Assembly (NCBI GenBank): GCA_029721435.1
Contig: CM056573.1
Location: 5,757,501-5,821,500, forward strand
Reading direction: 5' to 3'
Origin: Gymnothorax reevesii
Taxonomy: Eukaryota > Chordata > Actinopteri > Anguilliformes > Muraenidae
DNA: 64,000 nucleotides
Below the pieces are notes generated by a model. The model was given only the letters and a program-made list of their open reading frames with translations. It ran no database searches and was not told the origin of the DNA. The position numbers were made by a program, and so were the translations under genes. The number at the start of each line of letters is the position of its first letter. Position 1 is the stretch's first letter. Of the stretch, positions 1 through 11,193 are shown in pieces.

Positions 1-345
1 GCGCGTCAGTGCGGTTAAGGTCAGGGCTTTGTGGTGGCGAATAACTGCGTGAAAATTATTCCTCAGACTTGTTTTGCTCATTCCTTGTTTTCTTTGTTCG
101 ATGCAGCCAATAACTTCCCTCTTCTGAAACACTGCAACATCTTTTCCGGTAACAAAGGATACGTCTTCAGACATATGTAATTCTTTAGGAAATGAGAAGC
201 TACGCACTTAATCACAATTAGGTTTAAAATAATTATTACCTGCTGATACACATTTATCACTGCAATAATGATCCAATCATATCATTTGTTGATTTAAATC
301 CAAAGGGCGATTTTATTTTATTTTATTTTTTGGCCAGGTCGTTCT
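1..345 (-). mobile_element. Tc1/mariner-type transposon fragment, truncated by window edge
   Basis: The stretch aligns by eye with 55089-55420 over most of its length (shared GTGCGGTTAAGGTCAGG, ACTACGCACTT, TAATAATCCAATCAT-like blocks) with many substitutions and small indels. GGTTAAGGTCAGG is the complement of the PDLNP-type segment of Tc1-like transposases, so the transposase would read on the minus strand. Frames are broken and no usable coding sequence remains. The element is cut by the left edge. Confidence 0.6.
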
Positions 346-360
346 GCCACTTCTGACCCG

Positions 361-1230
361 TATGAGAGACTTTTTTCACTCGCAGGACACATGGTTAAAA
401 AAAAGAGGGCAGCCTTGACCTCTGAAAAAGTAAACAAGCTAGTTTCTCTCAGCAACTGGCTGAAGGAGACGTTACAGGTATCATCAGGCCGAAGGGTCAG
501 GTCCTGTTAAGTTACACGACATACTGATGAATCAAACTTTTATGGCCAATGTTGCCTCAGAGATTATTGCTTGGTTTGGTTATTATTTGACAAACAAGAT
601 ATTCAAAAAAATAACATGAATTGAGGTCAATGGGAATGTTGTTTTTTTGAGGGTGGAAACAGTCCATGAAATGCAAATGTTGTGCCCTGAATTTGAAATG
701 ATACTAAACTGCATGTTAAACTGTTGACCTGTGTCTCCTGAGTTTATTTTGGCATAGAAAATATTTGGGAGATAGTGCTGGGTCTGTTAGCCCCTGGTCC
801 TGTTATAAATGTGGCATGAAATGAACTGCATGTTAAATGAAATGAATGCGTTATGCCTTGTGTCTCAAACTTGATCGGTTGCCCTAGTAATTTTAGTTTC
901 CTTTTTTAGCATCTAAAACTGACACATCAACAATCATTACAATGCCAAGCACAAAATTATGGATTGATTTGAGTAATTGTTCTTGCTGAGGCATTTCAGA
1001 TTTTTTTTTTTTTTTGCAGTTGAGCATTCGGTCATATTTTTGATTAGGATGGCCATTAATTGCATAAGATCAGTGTTCTGAATGTCTAGCATATTAGAGA
1101 TGTTGGCCCTTAAAGTCAATCCATGTTTTCCACATTTGTCAAAACATTTCATGTATAATAAATTGATGCTAAAAACAATATATAGTTTTTTTTTTCTGGA
1201 AGAGTATATATTTGTTTGGAATTCTCTTAA
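361..1230. other. Noncoding, nothing recognised
   Basis: AT-rich sequence with short poly-A and poly-T runs. I see no coding exon, RNA gene or clear repeat structure here. Confidence 0.5.
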
Positions 1231-1290
1231 CATTACATTGCATTACATTACAGGGTCTTAGCAGACGCTCTTATCCAAAGCAACAACTCA
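1231..1290. repeat. Teleost dispersed repeat fragment
   Basis: CATTACATTACA followed by TTAGCAGACGCTCTTATCCAAAGC matches, from memory, a short sequence found in very many teleost interspersed repeats. Only this conserved core is present. The family assignment is not resolved. Confidence 0.5.
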
Positions 1291-1867
1291 ACTGCAATCT
1301 GTAATTAAATGGTTTGAAACAAATGTGAAGAAAATGAGGTACCACCAGTCACGGGACTGTAACAAATCCATCCAATCATTTAATCTGGCCCGAATGAAAT
1401 GATCATGTGGCCTACCTGCCTGTCAATCTACCGCAAACCCTTTGCCCGTGCACTCACTGTGCATGTGTGGACAACATTGGTAAAGCTTGTGAGCTTGTCG
1501 GATAAAAATGGCAGAGAAATTTCAGCCAAAATTAGGAGTTCTGTCTGTACCTATGGTTTGCACTGCTTAGGTAAAGTAAGAAAAGACAACAAAGAAGAAT
1601 TAGAGTGGCTAAATAGCCCTGCCTGCTGCCCGCACTGCCTCCCGAGCCTGTCCTCTTTGACCAGATGTGCTGGGTTCTAGAGTAATTAGCCATATTAGGG
1701 ATCAGAGCAAATTGTTTGCTTCCTGTAAGCTCTTAAATGTGATTAATTTCAAGCATAATTTGCGCGAGTCAAGATGTCATTGAAGCATGAAGTTAAAACC
1801 ATCAGGTTACTTTTGCGTGCTCATTTTCTAGGTAGCAAGGTAATTACGACTCTGTTTCCAATAATGT
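1291..1867. other. Noncoding, nothing recognised
   Basis: A 93-codon open frame exists (1399-1680), but it shows no known domain, no splice signals that place it in a gene, and no homology I can recognise. Confidence 0.4.
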
Positions 1868-2350
1868 GGGGATGCTGTGTAAAATGTGAATAAAAATAGA
1901 ATGCAATGATTTGCAAATCATGCAAACTTTATATTTAATTGAAAATAGTACAAAGACTGCACATCAGATGGCGAAACGAGAATTTTTTTTTATTAATTTT
2001 GAAAACATATCTGCTCATTTTGAATTTAATGCCATCAACACGATTCAGAAAAGTTGGGATGGGGGCATGTTTTCCTCGGGGTTGCATCACCTTTGAACTA
2101 CACTAGTTTGGGAACTGAGAAGACCAACTGCTGTAGTTTTGAAAGAAAATGATTTCCCATTCTTGCTTGAAGTAGAATTTCAGCTGCTCAACACTTTGCG
2201 GCCTCATTTGTCATATTTTTTGTTTTATAATGTGCCAAATATTTTCAGTATGTGACAGGTCCGGACTGCAGGCAGGCCAGTTTAGCACACAGACTGTATA
2301 TGCTTCTCTATCCAATTGCAAGCTTTGATGCCAACTTCATCAAATTTGAG
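1868..2350 (-). mobile_element. Tc1/mariner-superfamily transposon, 3' part of transposase plus end, degenerate
   Basis: The left end (TGTAAAATGTGAATAAAAATAGAATGC then GATTTGCAAATCAT) resembles the terminal sequence of a common fish mariner-type element. It is followed by an internal GAATTTAATGCCATCAACACG subterminal block and a segment complementary to the TGCCTGCAGTCCGGACCTGTC part of the transposase. The transposase therefore reads on the minus strand. Frameshifts and stops destroy it, and the rest of the element is missing beyond about 2350. Other pieces of the same or a related family lie at 38090-39000 and 57700-58235. Confidence 0.65.
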
Positions 2351-2799
2351 CATGAGTTACTAACTTGAGAAATGTTACTGGTAACTGCCTAGTTTGTCTC
2401 TATTATTAACTATTAAAGATCTAAGGATAGATGGCACAATGTCTTGTTTTTATTTAAGGCATCCGAGATGAAAAGACTAGAAGACAGAGAGCCAAATTTG
2501 CTGAGATTATGACACCATCACATGAGAAATCACTTGGTACCGTAAGTTATCATTGCCGGCGAGGTTTGTGGGCACATGTGATGTCATCCAGCTCAGATTA
2601 CGGACTAGGCATTCTTAACAACATGATTAAAGAACTGAGGAGGCCTTATAAATGTTTAGCTTTTGCACCTCGGTCAGTCAGAGTGCTGTCCCGGGTCTGG
2701 GGTTGGCAGCGACTATCAAAGCCTCAGCAAGAATCTTTACTTCTATTGATGAAAAGATTATGGTGAGGCTTTAATCTCTTCCACAGAGAACATTCACTC

Positions 2800-2990
2800 A
2801 CCATTCTCACCTATAGGCATTTTAGTCTCCAAGTAGCCTGACATGCATGTTTTGGACTGAGACCATTGCAAACACAGGGCGAACATGCAAACTCCACACA
2901 GAAAGGTCCCGGGTCAGATTGGAATCCACAACCTTCTTTTTGTGGGACAGCAGTGCTACCCTCTGCGCCTCCGTGCCGCCTGAAGTAATA
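2800..2990 (-). repeat. Degenerate teleost dispersed repeat (GAACATGCAAACTCCACACAGAAAGG family)
   Basis: The block TTTGGACTGAGACC, GAACATGCAAACTCCACACAGAAAGG, and a purine/pyrimidine tail ending CGCCTCCGTGCCGCC follows the order of a very widespread fish interspersed repeat. The strand is nominal. No TSD was found. Confidence 0.55.
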
Positions 2991-3042
2991 ACTCACAGGT
3001 CAAATGTTTTTCTTTTCAGCACCTAACCGACACTCCGAGCTC

Positions 3043-3257
3043 TTTAAAGCTGGGGTCTCAAACTGGTCAATAAAAAGGGCCAAGGGGCTGCAGGTTTTCA
3101 ATGCAACCAAGCAGAAGAACGACTGATGCAACTAATTTAATCGGCTGACCTCAGCCTGTACAGTTGATTAGTTGTCTCAGATGAGCTTCTGCTCGGCTGG
3201 AATGAAAGCCTTCAGCCGCCTGGCCCTTTTACGGACAAGTTTGAGACCTCTGCTTTA
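3043..3257. mobile_element. Fold-back MITE of about 215 bp
   Basis: The left end TTTAAAGCTGGGGTCTCAAACT is inverted at the right end (AGTTTGAGACCTCTGCTTTAA, read as complement). The arms extend inward through AAGGGCCA / TGGCCCTTTT and the CAGCAGAAG-type core, giving an almost full-length imperfect palindrome. This is the structure of a common fish MITE found next to genes. There is no coding capacity. Confidence 0.7.
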
Positions 3258-3849
3258 AGAAATTATTTCATTGAAGAAATATACAAAAGTAAGTTATCCT
3301 CACCTTATGAGAAAAAAGTAATTGTGCGCTTAGGTACTAAATCGACTAAGTAAACAAATTAATTTGATGATATGGTTCAATTTTACTAGACCGTCAGGCA
3401 CGATTACTGCCAGCCCTGCTAATTCTAAACGTGACTTAGATGGGACCTGTCTGGCCAGTAGCGCTAAAAGTGGGTGTGCAGTGTATGCAGTGCATAAAGG
3501 TGCTATGCACAGGGGGGCGCCAAAGAACAATTGGCTGCAAGGAGATGAGGATACAACATTATGATATTAACAAGATTATAGAATATAAAGAGTACTGGAA
3601 GATGCGCAATTGAGAGCGCAATATCAACGAAATAAAAAGCATCTCGCCCACCCGGTCAACAAAATAAACAAAGTCCCCCCCCCCGCTCAACAAAATGAAA
3701 CATGCAGCACCCGCTTGCAAGAGAATGCTGCCTACCGCCTGGTCATTTAAAAATTAAGTGGAGAACACTGGGTTTAGGTGTTGGGGGGGCGCTGTTGGTG
3801 TCGTTGCATAGCCCCCAAAAATGGGTAGCAGCACCCCTGTGTCTAGCAA

Positions 3850-5070
3850 TGTGAAGGAGGCAAAAAGAAGCACATGATGTCGCAATCTAAGTAAATTCAA
3901 GAACAGATTAGAAACAAAGTCATTGATATCTATCAGACTGGAAAGTTTTACAAAGCAATTTCTTAATATCTGGGACTCTGGCAAACCAATGTGTGAGACA
4001 TTATCAACAAATAGAGAAAGCCTGGAAAAGTGGTGAACCATCCTAAGAGTGGCTGACCGACCAAAATTCCTCCAAGAGCGTATTAAGGACTCATCAGTGA
4101 GGTTACAAAAGGACCCCGAATAACATTAAAGAACTGCGAGCCTAACTTGCCTCAGTTAAAGTCAGTGTTCACTATTCCACAATAAGACAGAATCTGGGTA
4201 AAAACTGCAACTCTGAGAATGTTGTTAGGCAATCCACTGCAGACCAAAAAGAACCCAAAGACTCATCGTACATTTGCCAAAAAACACATTGATGACCCCC
4301 AAGACTTTTTGGATAATATTCTGTGGACTAATGAGTTTAAGGTGGAACTTTTTGGATGACATGGGTCCTGTTACATCTGAAGTAATGCTAAAACAGTATT
4401 CCTCAATAAGAACTTCATAACAACATTCATGGTGGCAGTGCGATGGTCTGGGGCTGCTTTGCTGCTTCAGGACCTGAGTGAACTGCAAAAATCATGGAAC
4501 CACGAATTCTTCTTTATCTGTCAGAAAATCCTGAAGAAGAATGTTGGGCCATTGGTTTGTGACCTAAAGCTCAAGTGCAGTTGGGTGGGGCTGGAGGGCA
4601 ATGATCCGAAGTGTACAAACAAGTTCACAACTCAATGGCTTAGAAGAAGCAAAATGAAGATTACAGAACAGGCTTAACGTCCTGACTTGAATCCAACTGA
4701 GATGTTGTCGCATGGCTTTAAACAGGCAGTTCATTTTGGAAAACCCTCCAATGTGGCTGAATTAAAGCACATATGCATGGAGAAATTGGATAAAATTCTT
4801 CCACATCACTGTAAAAGCCTCATTTTCTGCTACTGCAAAAAACTGCAGTTGTTACCACCAAGGGTGACAAAACCAGTTATTATACGTTTAGGGGGACACT
4901 TTTTCACATGGGTGATGTAGGTTTTAACCTACAACAACTGAAATGATGATGTAAAAGCTGCATTTTGCATATTAAAATTAGTCAGATAATCTGAAACATT
5001 TAAATATGAGAAATAAGTGAAGTAAGAACAAATTGGGAAGGGGCAAATACTTTTTCACGCAGTTAATGCT
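3850..5070 (+). pseudogene. Degenerate Tc1-like transposase and transposon
   Basis: A Tc1-family element in sense orientation. Near its start is a stretch matching the usual helix-turn-helix region (about 3890-4040, AATTCAAGAACAGATTAGAAAC and on). The catalytic region follows, with a VWG-type block near 4435-4465, a NDPK-like block near 4600, and PDLNPTEM near 4684-4704. The right end AAATACTTTTTCACGCAGTTAATGCTG is a terminal sequence typical of fish Tc1 elements. Several stops and frameshifts split the transposase (for example after residue 82 of the frame starting at 4429), so it is dead. The left terminal repeat is not clear. Stray minus-strand frames here are antisense. Confidence 0.8.
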
Positions 5071-8000
5071 GTAAAAATCGAAATTAAAAGGAGTGTTAAT
5101 TTTGAAAAAGCAAACATGAAATAATATGCTGTTGTCTTCAATGTAATATTGGTGAAAGACAATCTGCTCTCAGCTTTAATTTTAATGTAGCATTACGTCC
5201 CATCTACTTATTATTTCGGGTTGTATACTGTATACTAATATTTTATCATGCTTTTGAAGTGCTACTGACACATGGCAATTAATTATGAAATGAAATCGAG
5301 TGCACTCAACTAGTTTTTTGGCAGAGAATGAGATTAAATGTGTAGATATGTGATAATGAAAAGATTTTGTGCAATTTACAGAGATAGGCTATGTTTATGC
5401 AAATTTTGTATATGTATTTCTACGATGAGATACGAAACACCCCGCAATTCTGTGTTTGTATTTGTCCTTTGATTCGGTGTTTCCAGCTTTTTAATTTAGC
5501 CTTACCTGCAAGTGTGCGCATGGTTGCGTATGAGTGCATGCTCTAAGATGATCATGTTGCCACTTTTCCGCATAACATAATCACTGGTTCCAGAATTGTA
5601 CCTTTGTGGATAGATATAGTCTAGTTTTGGTGTTTAAAAATTCCTCCAGGCTACTTATCCAATAGGTGCGTGAAAACAGCTATCCAATCTTTAGCTTTCG
5701 CTAGCAAACAGCAAAAACTAACATTTCGAGCCTATATTATTGATACAGTAACACTTTATAATAAGCGAACAAATCATATACTTAAGTTTGTGAAAAGCAT
5801 GACTCATTTTGATTTAATACATGAATTAATGCAGTTTGTATCATGAATTCCGGTTGCTCAATTTAACAAAGCACCAAGTCATTAAGACTTCGTGTGAATA
5901 GTTAGGTCGTCAGTTAAGATATCTTCATTTAACGGTCACTTCAAACATTTATTGAAATGTGACCGCGACCACCTTCGCAGAATTCCTCTTACGAATTTTT
6001 TAAGTTCCCCGCACTGGCACAGCATCACAGATAAAAGTACCTTCATTTTTTATGAGAATTAGCACTCCGTTGCCTGTTGATTGAGTAGGCCAATGGCATT
6101 CCCGTTGAAGTTGAACGTGTGAATCATTCTCCAATTTTTCAGATGGTCTGCCAAATGATTTTGGTTTTGGTGCATTTTTCTCCCGTGTTCCACGCCACTG
6201 CTCTCTAAAACAAGACAAAATACAATCAAAAACGACTCGTGTTCCATCCATTATACGCTAAATGCGTCAAAAATGCCATTTGATTTATATTCATACAAAT
6301 ATGAGGCAATTTTTAACCGAGATACAAAGCATAAAAATGCATGGTGCTAAAATTAGATCTTATGTCTGAGAAATTCATCTGATTTGATCGCACATCAACT
6401 ACTGTAAGAAATAACTGTAAATTAACAATCCTTATCTGATGATCTAGCCTGCTCTATTATGTGTGAACTAATCAGGTGAAGTCAGGTGAATGATTTGATC
6501 ATTTGTTAACTGCGCGCAACAGGAAATCTTGGCACATTCTGTATTAATTGATTTAATCATCACGTTTCATGCATTATTGTTAAGCATTACTTGATAGCCT
6601 ATATAATATGTACCTTTATTACAACGTCTTACCACTTCGCCTTTGCAGGGCCTTATATTTACATGAATGGAATATCGAAATTTTAGAATTTTTGGAACAG
6701 TTCTCAATACTGCCTGCTGACACATTTTCACTTCGAAACCAATCTAGTCTAAAAATGCCTAATTTGACTTTTGCGATGTAAAACTGTAATAGTCAGTTGC
6801 AGCTTTTAGCCATCCAATATGCCGAATTGGATAAAAATTGTTTATCGACCATTGTACCAATTACACGCCAATTGTTGAGGCAATAAAAACACTTCTGTAG
6901 AGATCAGCGTTGTCGGTTACGGCAAGACGTTTGAGTAGGGACATAGAACAGTGGAAAAAATAGATTACCATTTCATTGAATATCAAATAAAATGGAATAT
7001 TGAAACAATTTAGCCATCTCAAATTGCTCTACTCGAGTTGAATTAACACGCAGAATCTTCCACTGCATTTAGCTTCCAAGAGGAACCTATCGGTATTAAA
7101 TCTTCACATTTAAGTGCGGTTATGATTTTCTTGAAAAAAAAAAACAATAACAGCCACTGCTTGAATTGTATCTTCAGCCATTTTAAGTTTGTCACGTTTT
7201 GCCGTTTTTTTCCCCTACTTGGTGACAGATAAGAATACAAACAGATTCATGTCTCTAATACGGTTACAGATTGCTGTACATGGGAACAACCTACTTATCC
7301 GCGTTACTCGCTCATAAATATGGCAGCCTAGATAGATGATGCTCCCGTCAAACATAGCACTCAAGGTCGGATTTGGTTGTTCGCGAAATTGTTTATAAAC
7401 CCAGCAGATTCTGTCAAGAACAGTCCCAAAGTGCCATGAGATTATGCGGGTAGTTTTACAATAACAGTGAGACCCATTTCTTGCCTGCGTTTTTATATCG
7501 ACAATTTTACTCTGGGATTCTAGGGTTTGGCCTGGTATAAATTAAAAGTCTAATAATCAAAGTCTTCTGAAGCCTGAAGCTTTCGCAGATCGGAAAAGAC
7601 CAGTATTACACCATTAATTATCATACATCTTTCAGGCTTTGCTTGAGGAGAACTTGCAAACTTTCCACATACTTATTTACATTAGTAGCCTATGCTTAAG
7701 TCTCAGATAAGGAAAGAGCTCTCCTCAAGTGACATCTAACACTAAACGCTTTCTTATCAACTCTCAAACAAAGAAGAAAGTCATCGACATCGATTTAAAG
7801 GTGAACAACAGTTATTTTCCCACCCTTATTTCAGTGACACAGAATTTACAGACCAGGAGTTCAATGCGTGAATGAGCGCTGAGGCCAGGTGTGCACAATT
7901 GTGAGCTTTAAAAAAACGGCTGGAGTGATTGCTGAGTAGTTCCTGGAGCAGGAACCACTTGCAGACCTCAGATAAGCCGATAAGGCGACTTTAATAGGCT

Positions 8001-9990
8001 GAAGATTTCAGGAATTACAACTGACGAGAACGAAGCTCCCGTACATGGGGGCTTATTACCCGATTCTCAGTTAACACTGAAGGCAAGTAAGCAACGGAAT
8101 ACAGGCCAGTAGTCTAGCAGGAGAAACACAAAAACCGTTAACTTAAATACAGAAGACAACAATTTAGCAACATGGGGAAACTGATGTGCGAGGTATGGTA
8201 ACGGAAGACAGAAAGAAGGGCAATAAACCAGATAATTAAATAATGAACCTGAAACCAAAACTGACGCAGACAGCGAGACCGTGATGAAAACAATTTACAT
8301 CAGTAATCAGAGAATAATGATGTAAAGCCGGTCTTTTCGCGCCACAGTGCGGCAGTTTGGCTTCACCAGATTTGGATTATGCTGCCGGGCTGTGCAGAGA
8401 ACAGTTATGGTCATTTTTATCTGATATGGGCTCAAAAGAACTCCAATGAACGACTCCTCTACTACTTCAGTCGCTTTGGAGAGGGCTACAACAGACTTGT
8501 ATCAGAATCCTCCCAGTCAGTTATGCAGACTAACAGACTAATAAATTTTATCCGTGCTTCATTATGGGCAACTTGGATAGTGACACAGTAATTTTGCGTT
8601 AACTATTGGCTTGGAGCATGCCGATACTGGCTTAGTTGATAAAAGAAGCTGTGGGAGGCGCTGTTGTGAGTAATTTGAGGGCCTTGTCCACAGGTGCAGG
8701 GGTATATTTTTCGAACAGGTAGCATTTTTGGCCATCAGTCCACACGCATACTGTGTTTTCGGTCACTAAAACGGACGCATTAGAAAACGCTGTCCGGGGT
8801 AACAATTTCTGGAAAGTCATTTTTCACTGTTTACATGAGGACAGGAAAAACTGGGTTTTCCCGCTTGTTACGTCAGAGTGTGCGCATCTTATAGCAATTT
8901 TTTAAGGCTTGTGATTGGCCGACATGGTCTTACATTAAACTATATCACTGCCGCCTGTTGATTTGATGCGCTTTTGAGAGGGCTTTAATAGCGTTGTTGC
9001 GTCTTCGTGTGCTTCAGATTTTTCTTTTTAAACGAAGGTGAAAAAAGTTGTAAAAATATTCGCGTTGAGTGGAGGAGGCCTAAAATTGCAAAGTTTTTTG
9101 AATCATAGGAATAGCCAAGGTAGTAGTCGATGCCAGAACGCGATTACTCGTCTGGTTTGGTTTAGCAGTCGGCTAAACAAGTGTCTACACAGGTTCACCA
9201 GCCGCATGATTTTGTATTTTGATTAAATTAAATAAAATCAAAAGGCTACTCCTCATTACAAATATTGATTATGGAGAGGGGTATAAAAATTATTACTGAA
9301 AGTAAGGACAAAAAAGCGCAATTAAGCGCAACTCATCCAGTTATTATTTCGCTCTAAGGTGTCTCGTTCTGGAAGCTCGAATGAACCATTCTACCTACAT
9401 GACAAAACAAAATTAAACACTTCATGCAATAATTTTAGATGGTGCTTTTATTACAAATAAACAGATAAATAAATAAACAAATAAATAAAACAATAATGAC
9501 CGTCGCAGAAGTCACCACTGTGGTATCAGTCCTTCTAGACTGAAGTTATGTCATCATGGGTGGTGCCAAGTAATCTTGAGATGCATTTTATTTAAATACG
9601 GATGTTACAAATTTTTAAAACTGGCAGGAGATACACCGGTGTACCCGTCGGACTCGGAGTATCTGTTTATGCGCTCATGCATGGGCTACAGTTTGGGCAA
9701 GTAATGCTTCTTCCAGCAGACGTTTTAGCCCGCATTTCGGAGTTCAGTGGCACCGCTTGGATATCCGGCGTCACAGCAGGTGGAACACCGAATGAAATGT
9801 TGGTGTCTCTCCTGCGAATGAAACGACGAGGGACTGGAGCAAATGAAAATATGAGTAGTGGGCCGTACCGCCTCTACGTAATAGCCACGGGAGACAGCTA
9901 AACTCTAACTCACTCTACACTCAACACATCCTCACTCAACGCAGCACTTCTTGCTACGGTGGCGCCAAGATAGTGAAGCGAAACTGATGA
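5071..9990. other. foxa1 upstream noncoding DNA
   Basis: About 4.9 kb with no recognisable exon. It is AT-rich, with an AAATA-type low-complexity tract near 9455-9495 and a TATA-like GTATAAAAAT at 9281. Frames of 60-100 codons (for example 9602-9901, 6000-6251) have no recognisable domain. By position this is the place for foxa1 promoters and any 5' noncoding exon. No element can be proven without comparison to other fish. Confidence 0.5.
9281..9290 (+). promoter_or_regulatory. TATA-like box upstream of foxa1
   Basis: GTATAAAAAT lies 760 bp before the foxa1 ATG, just after AAATATTGATTAT, which resembles ONECUT/forkhead-type sites. If a 5' noncoding exon is spliced to the acceptor at 10003, a start near 9310 would be plausible. 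TATA matches are common in AT-rich DNA, so this is weak. Confidence 0.2.
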
Positions 9991-10003
9991 TTCTCTTCTC
10001 CAG
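9985..10003 (+). other. Candidate 3' splice acceptor of a 5' UTR intron of foxa1
   Basis: TGATGATTCTCTTCTCCAG is a pyrimidine tract ending in CAG, 38 bp before the foxa1 ATG. It would begin the first coding exon at 10004. This is inferred from the motif only. An unspliced 5' UTR is the alternative. Confidence 0.3.
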
Positions 10004-10012
10004 AAAGACTGA

Positions 10013-10042
10013 ATGCTGACGACCTGTGGCTTCCCACTATAA
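10013..10042 (+). CDS. 9-codon upstream ORF overlapping the foxa1 start
   Basis: ATG at 10013 opens a 9-codon frame (MLTTCGFPL) that stops with TAA at 10040-10042. The last A of the stop is the first A of the foxa1 ATG, giving TAATG. The uORF start context is weak (T at -3, C at +4), while the foxa1 ATG has A at -3. Such a stop/start overlap can allow leaky scanning or reinitiation. The peptide itself is probably irrelevant. Confidence 0.4.
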   Translation: MLTTCGFPL

Positions 10043-10113
10043 TGCTGGGTACTGTGAAGATGGAAGGACATGAAACTCCAGACTGGAGCTCCTACTACAG
10101 CGACGCGCAAGAG
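10042..10113 (+). CDS. foxa1: Forkhead box protein A1, coding exon 1
   Basis: Twenty-four codons starting MLGTVKMEGHE and ending SDAQE, the conserved FOXA1 amino terminus (MLGTVKMEGHE is shared with human FOXA1, while FOXA2 has MLGAVKMEGHE). The exon ends in a complete codon, GAG, followed by the donor GTTTGT at 10114. It joins in phase 0 to the exon starting at 11194, reading QE-VYSSVPS, which matches the FOXA1 order QE-AYSSVPV. The start is fixed by this conservation. A 9-codon uORF abuts it. Confidence 0.93.
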
Positions 10114-11158
10114 GTTTGTATTTTCACTTGGCTTCTGTAGTGCATTAAGAGTTACAACATTGTTTCCCTATGATGTGACGTTAAGACTTACGGGAAAGTG
10201 CTTTAAGTTCGCGTGTTTTATTTACGCAATGCTAAAACCATTATTCTCGCTTTTCTGTTTGTAAATGGTGGAATAGACAGGTTTTAAGTTAAATCCTAAC
10301 ACAGCACGGTAATGTAAAACACGCCTGGTGGCAGCAGTGGACCAGATGCCACATATCACGGACCTGCTCCGTGTAACCTGTTAGGGATCTTCCTGGCCAC
10401 ACAGAATTATCCGAGTAAGGAGAGCGTAAATGCAAAATGTAGGCTACATATATTATACCGCACATGGATGGGCGCGTGGCAACTTGGGACGCGTGTTTAA
10501 GATTTTCCTGTCACTTGGGGATATTTCATCACCATTAGAAAACGCAATTTTGTACTTGTATTCTTATTCTCAAATAGTTCTGTTCTGCTTTTAAATTTTG
10601 ATGTGGCCGGTGGAATTAAGAGTGGATAATCGGCCATGAATTACAGAATTTGAATTATGGATTAAATATCTCACGCATGATAAGCCTCCAGTCATTCTTG
10701 TGGATGAGATATTTTATGTTGTATAAAACTTTAAAAAGGCTACCATCTGAAGTTTGTTTGTAAATCTCAGATGATTATCATAGTTTTTATTCAGAAGAAG
10801 TGCACAGCTCATCAATCAGTTTTTCCACAATTTGAGCCTTTATCCAAAGTGTTTTAAGGACACGCATGATCGCGATGCCCTCTTTATGTTAATGTTCCAA
10901 CCTAACTAGCGGGGACGCAGAGATAAGAGTTTTCTATTGCAATTGTTCGCCGTTATCATCCCTGACTGTTTGCAAATTAGCAAAGAGTGACAACAGAAAA
11001 TGCCATCTGTTGGTATATACGATTACGATTTAATAGGCTAACCGTTGTGTTAGAAAAAAAAACTATTCAGCATCAACGAAATGCAGACAGTTGTAGAGCA
11101 AAATGTGCATGAAATGTAAATAAAATAGTTAAATTATACTATGTTTTAGTCTGATGGA

Positions 11159-11189
<31 letters not shown>

Positions 11190-11193
11190 TTAG
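10114..11193 (+). other. foxa1: foxa1 intron 1
   Basis: A 1080-bp intron between the two coding exons. It begins GTTTGT and ends in an (ATT)n tract followed by TTTAG. It holds no other gene. The acceptor is unusual because its pyrimidine tract is largely a trinucleotide microsatellite. Confidence 0.9.
11159..11190. repeat. (ATT)n microsatellite at foxa1 intron 1 acceptor
   Basis: About ten TTA/ATT repeats run up to 3 nt before the AG acceptor of foxa1 exon 2 (11192-11193). Length changes here would alter the distance from branch site to acceptor. Confidence 0.9.

Noticed and set aside
4429..4920. Two plus-strand frames as host genes
   Set aside because: They are broken pieces of a Tc1-like transposase (PDLNPTEM block) with frame changes between them.
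6000..6251. 83-codon minus-strand frame as an exon of ttc6 or another neighbour
   Set aside because: ttc6 lies on this side of FOXA1 in mammals, but the frame shows no TPR pattern or convincing splice sites.
9602..9901. 99-codon frame upstream of foxa1
   Set aside because: No domain, no conserved motif, and no splice path into foxa1. It could at most be 5' UTR.
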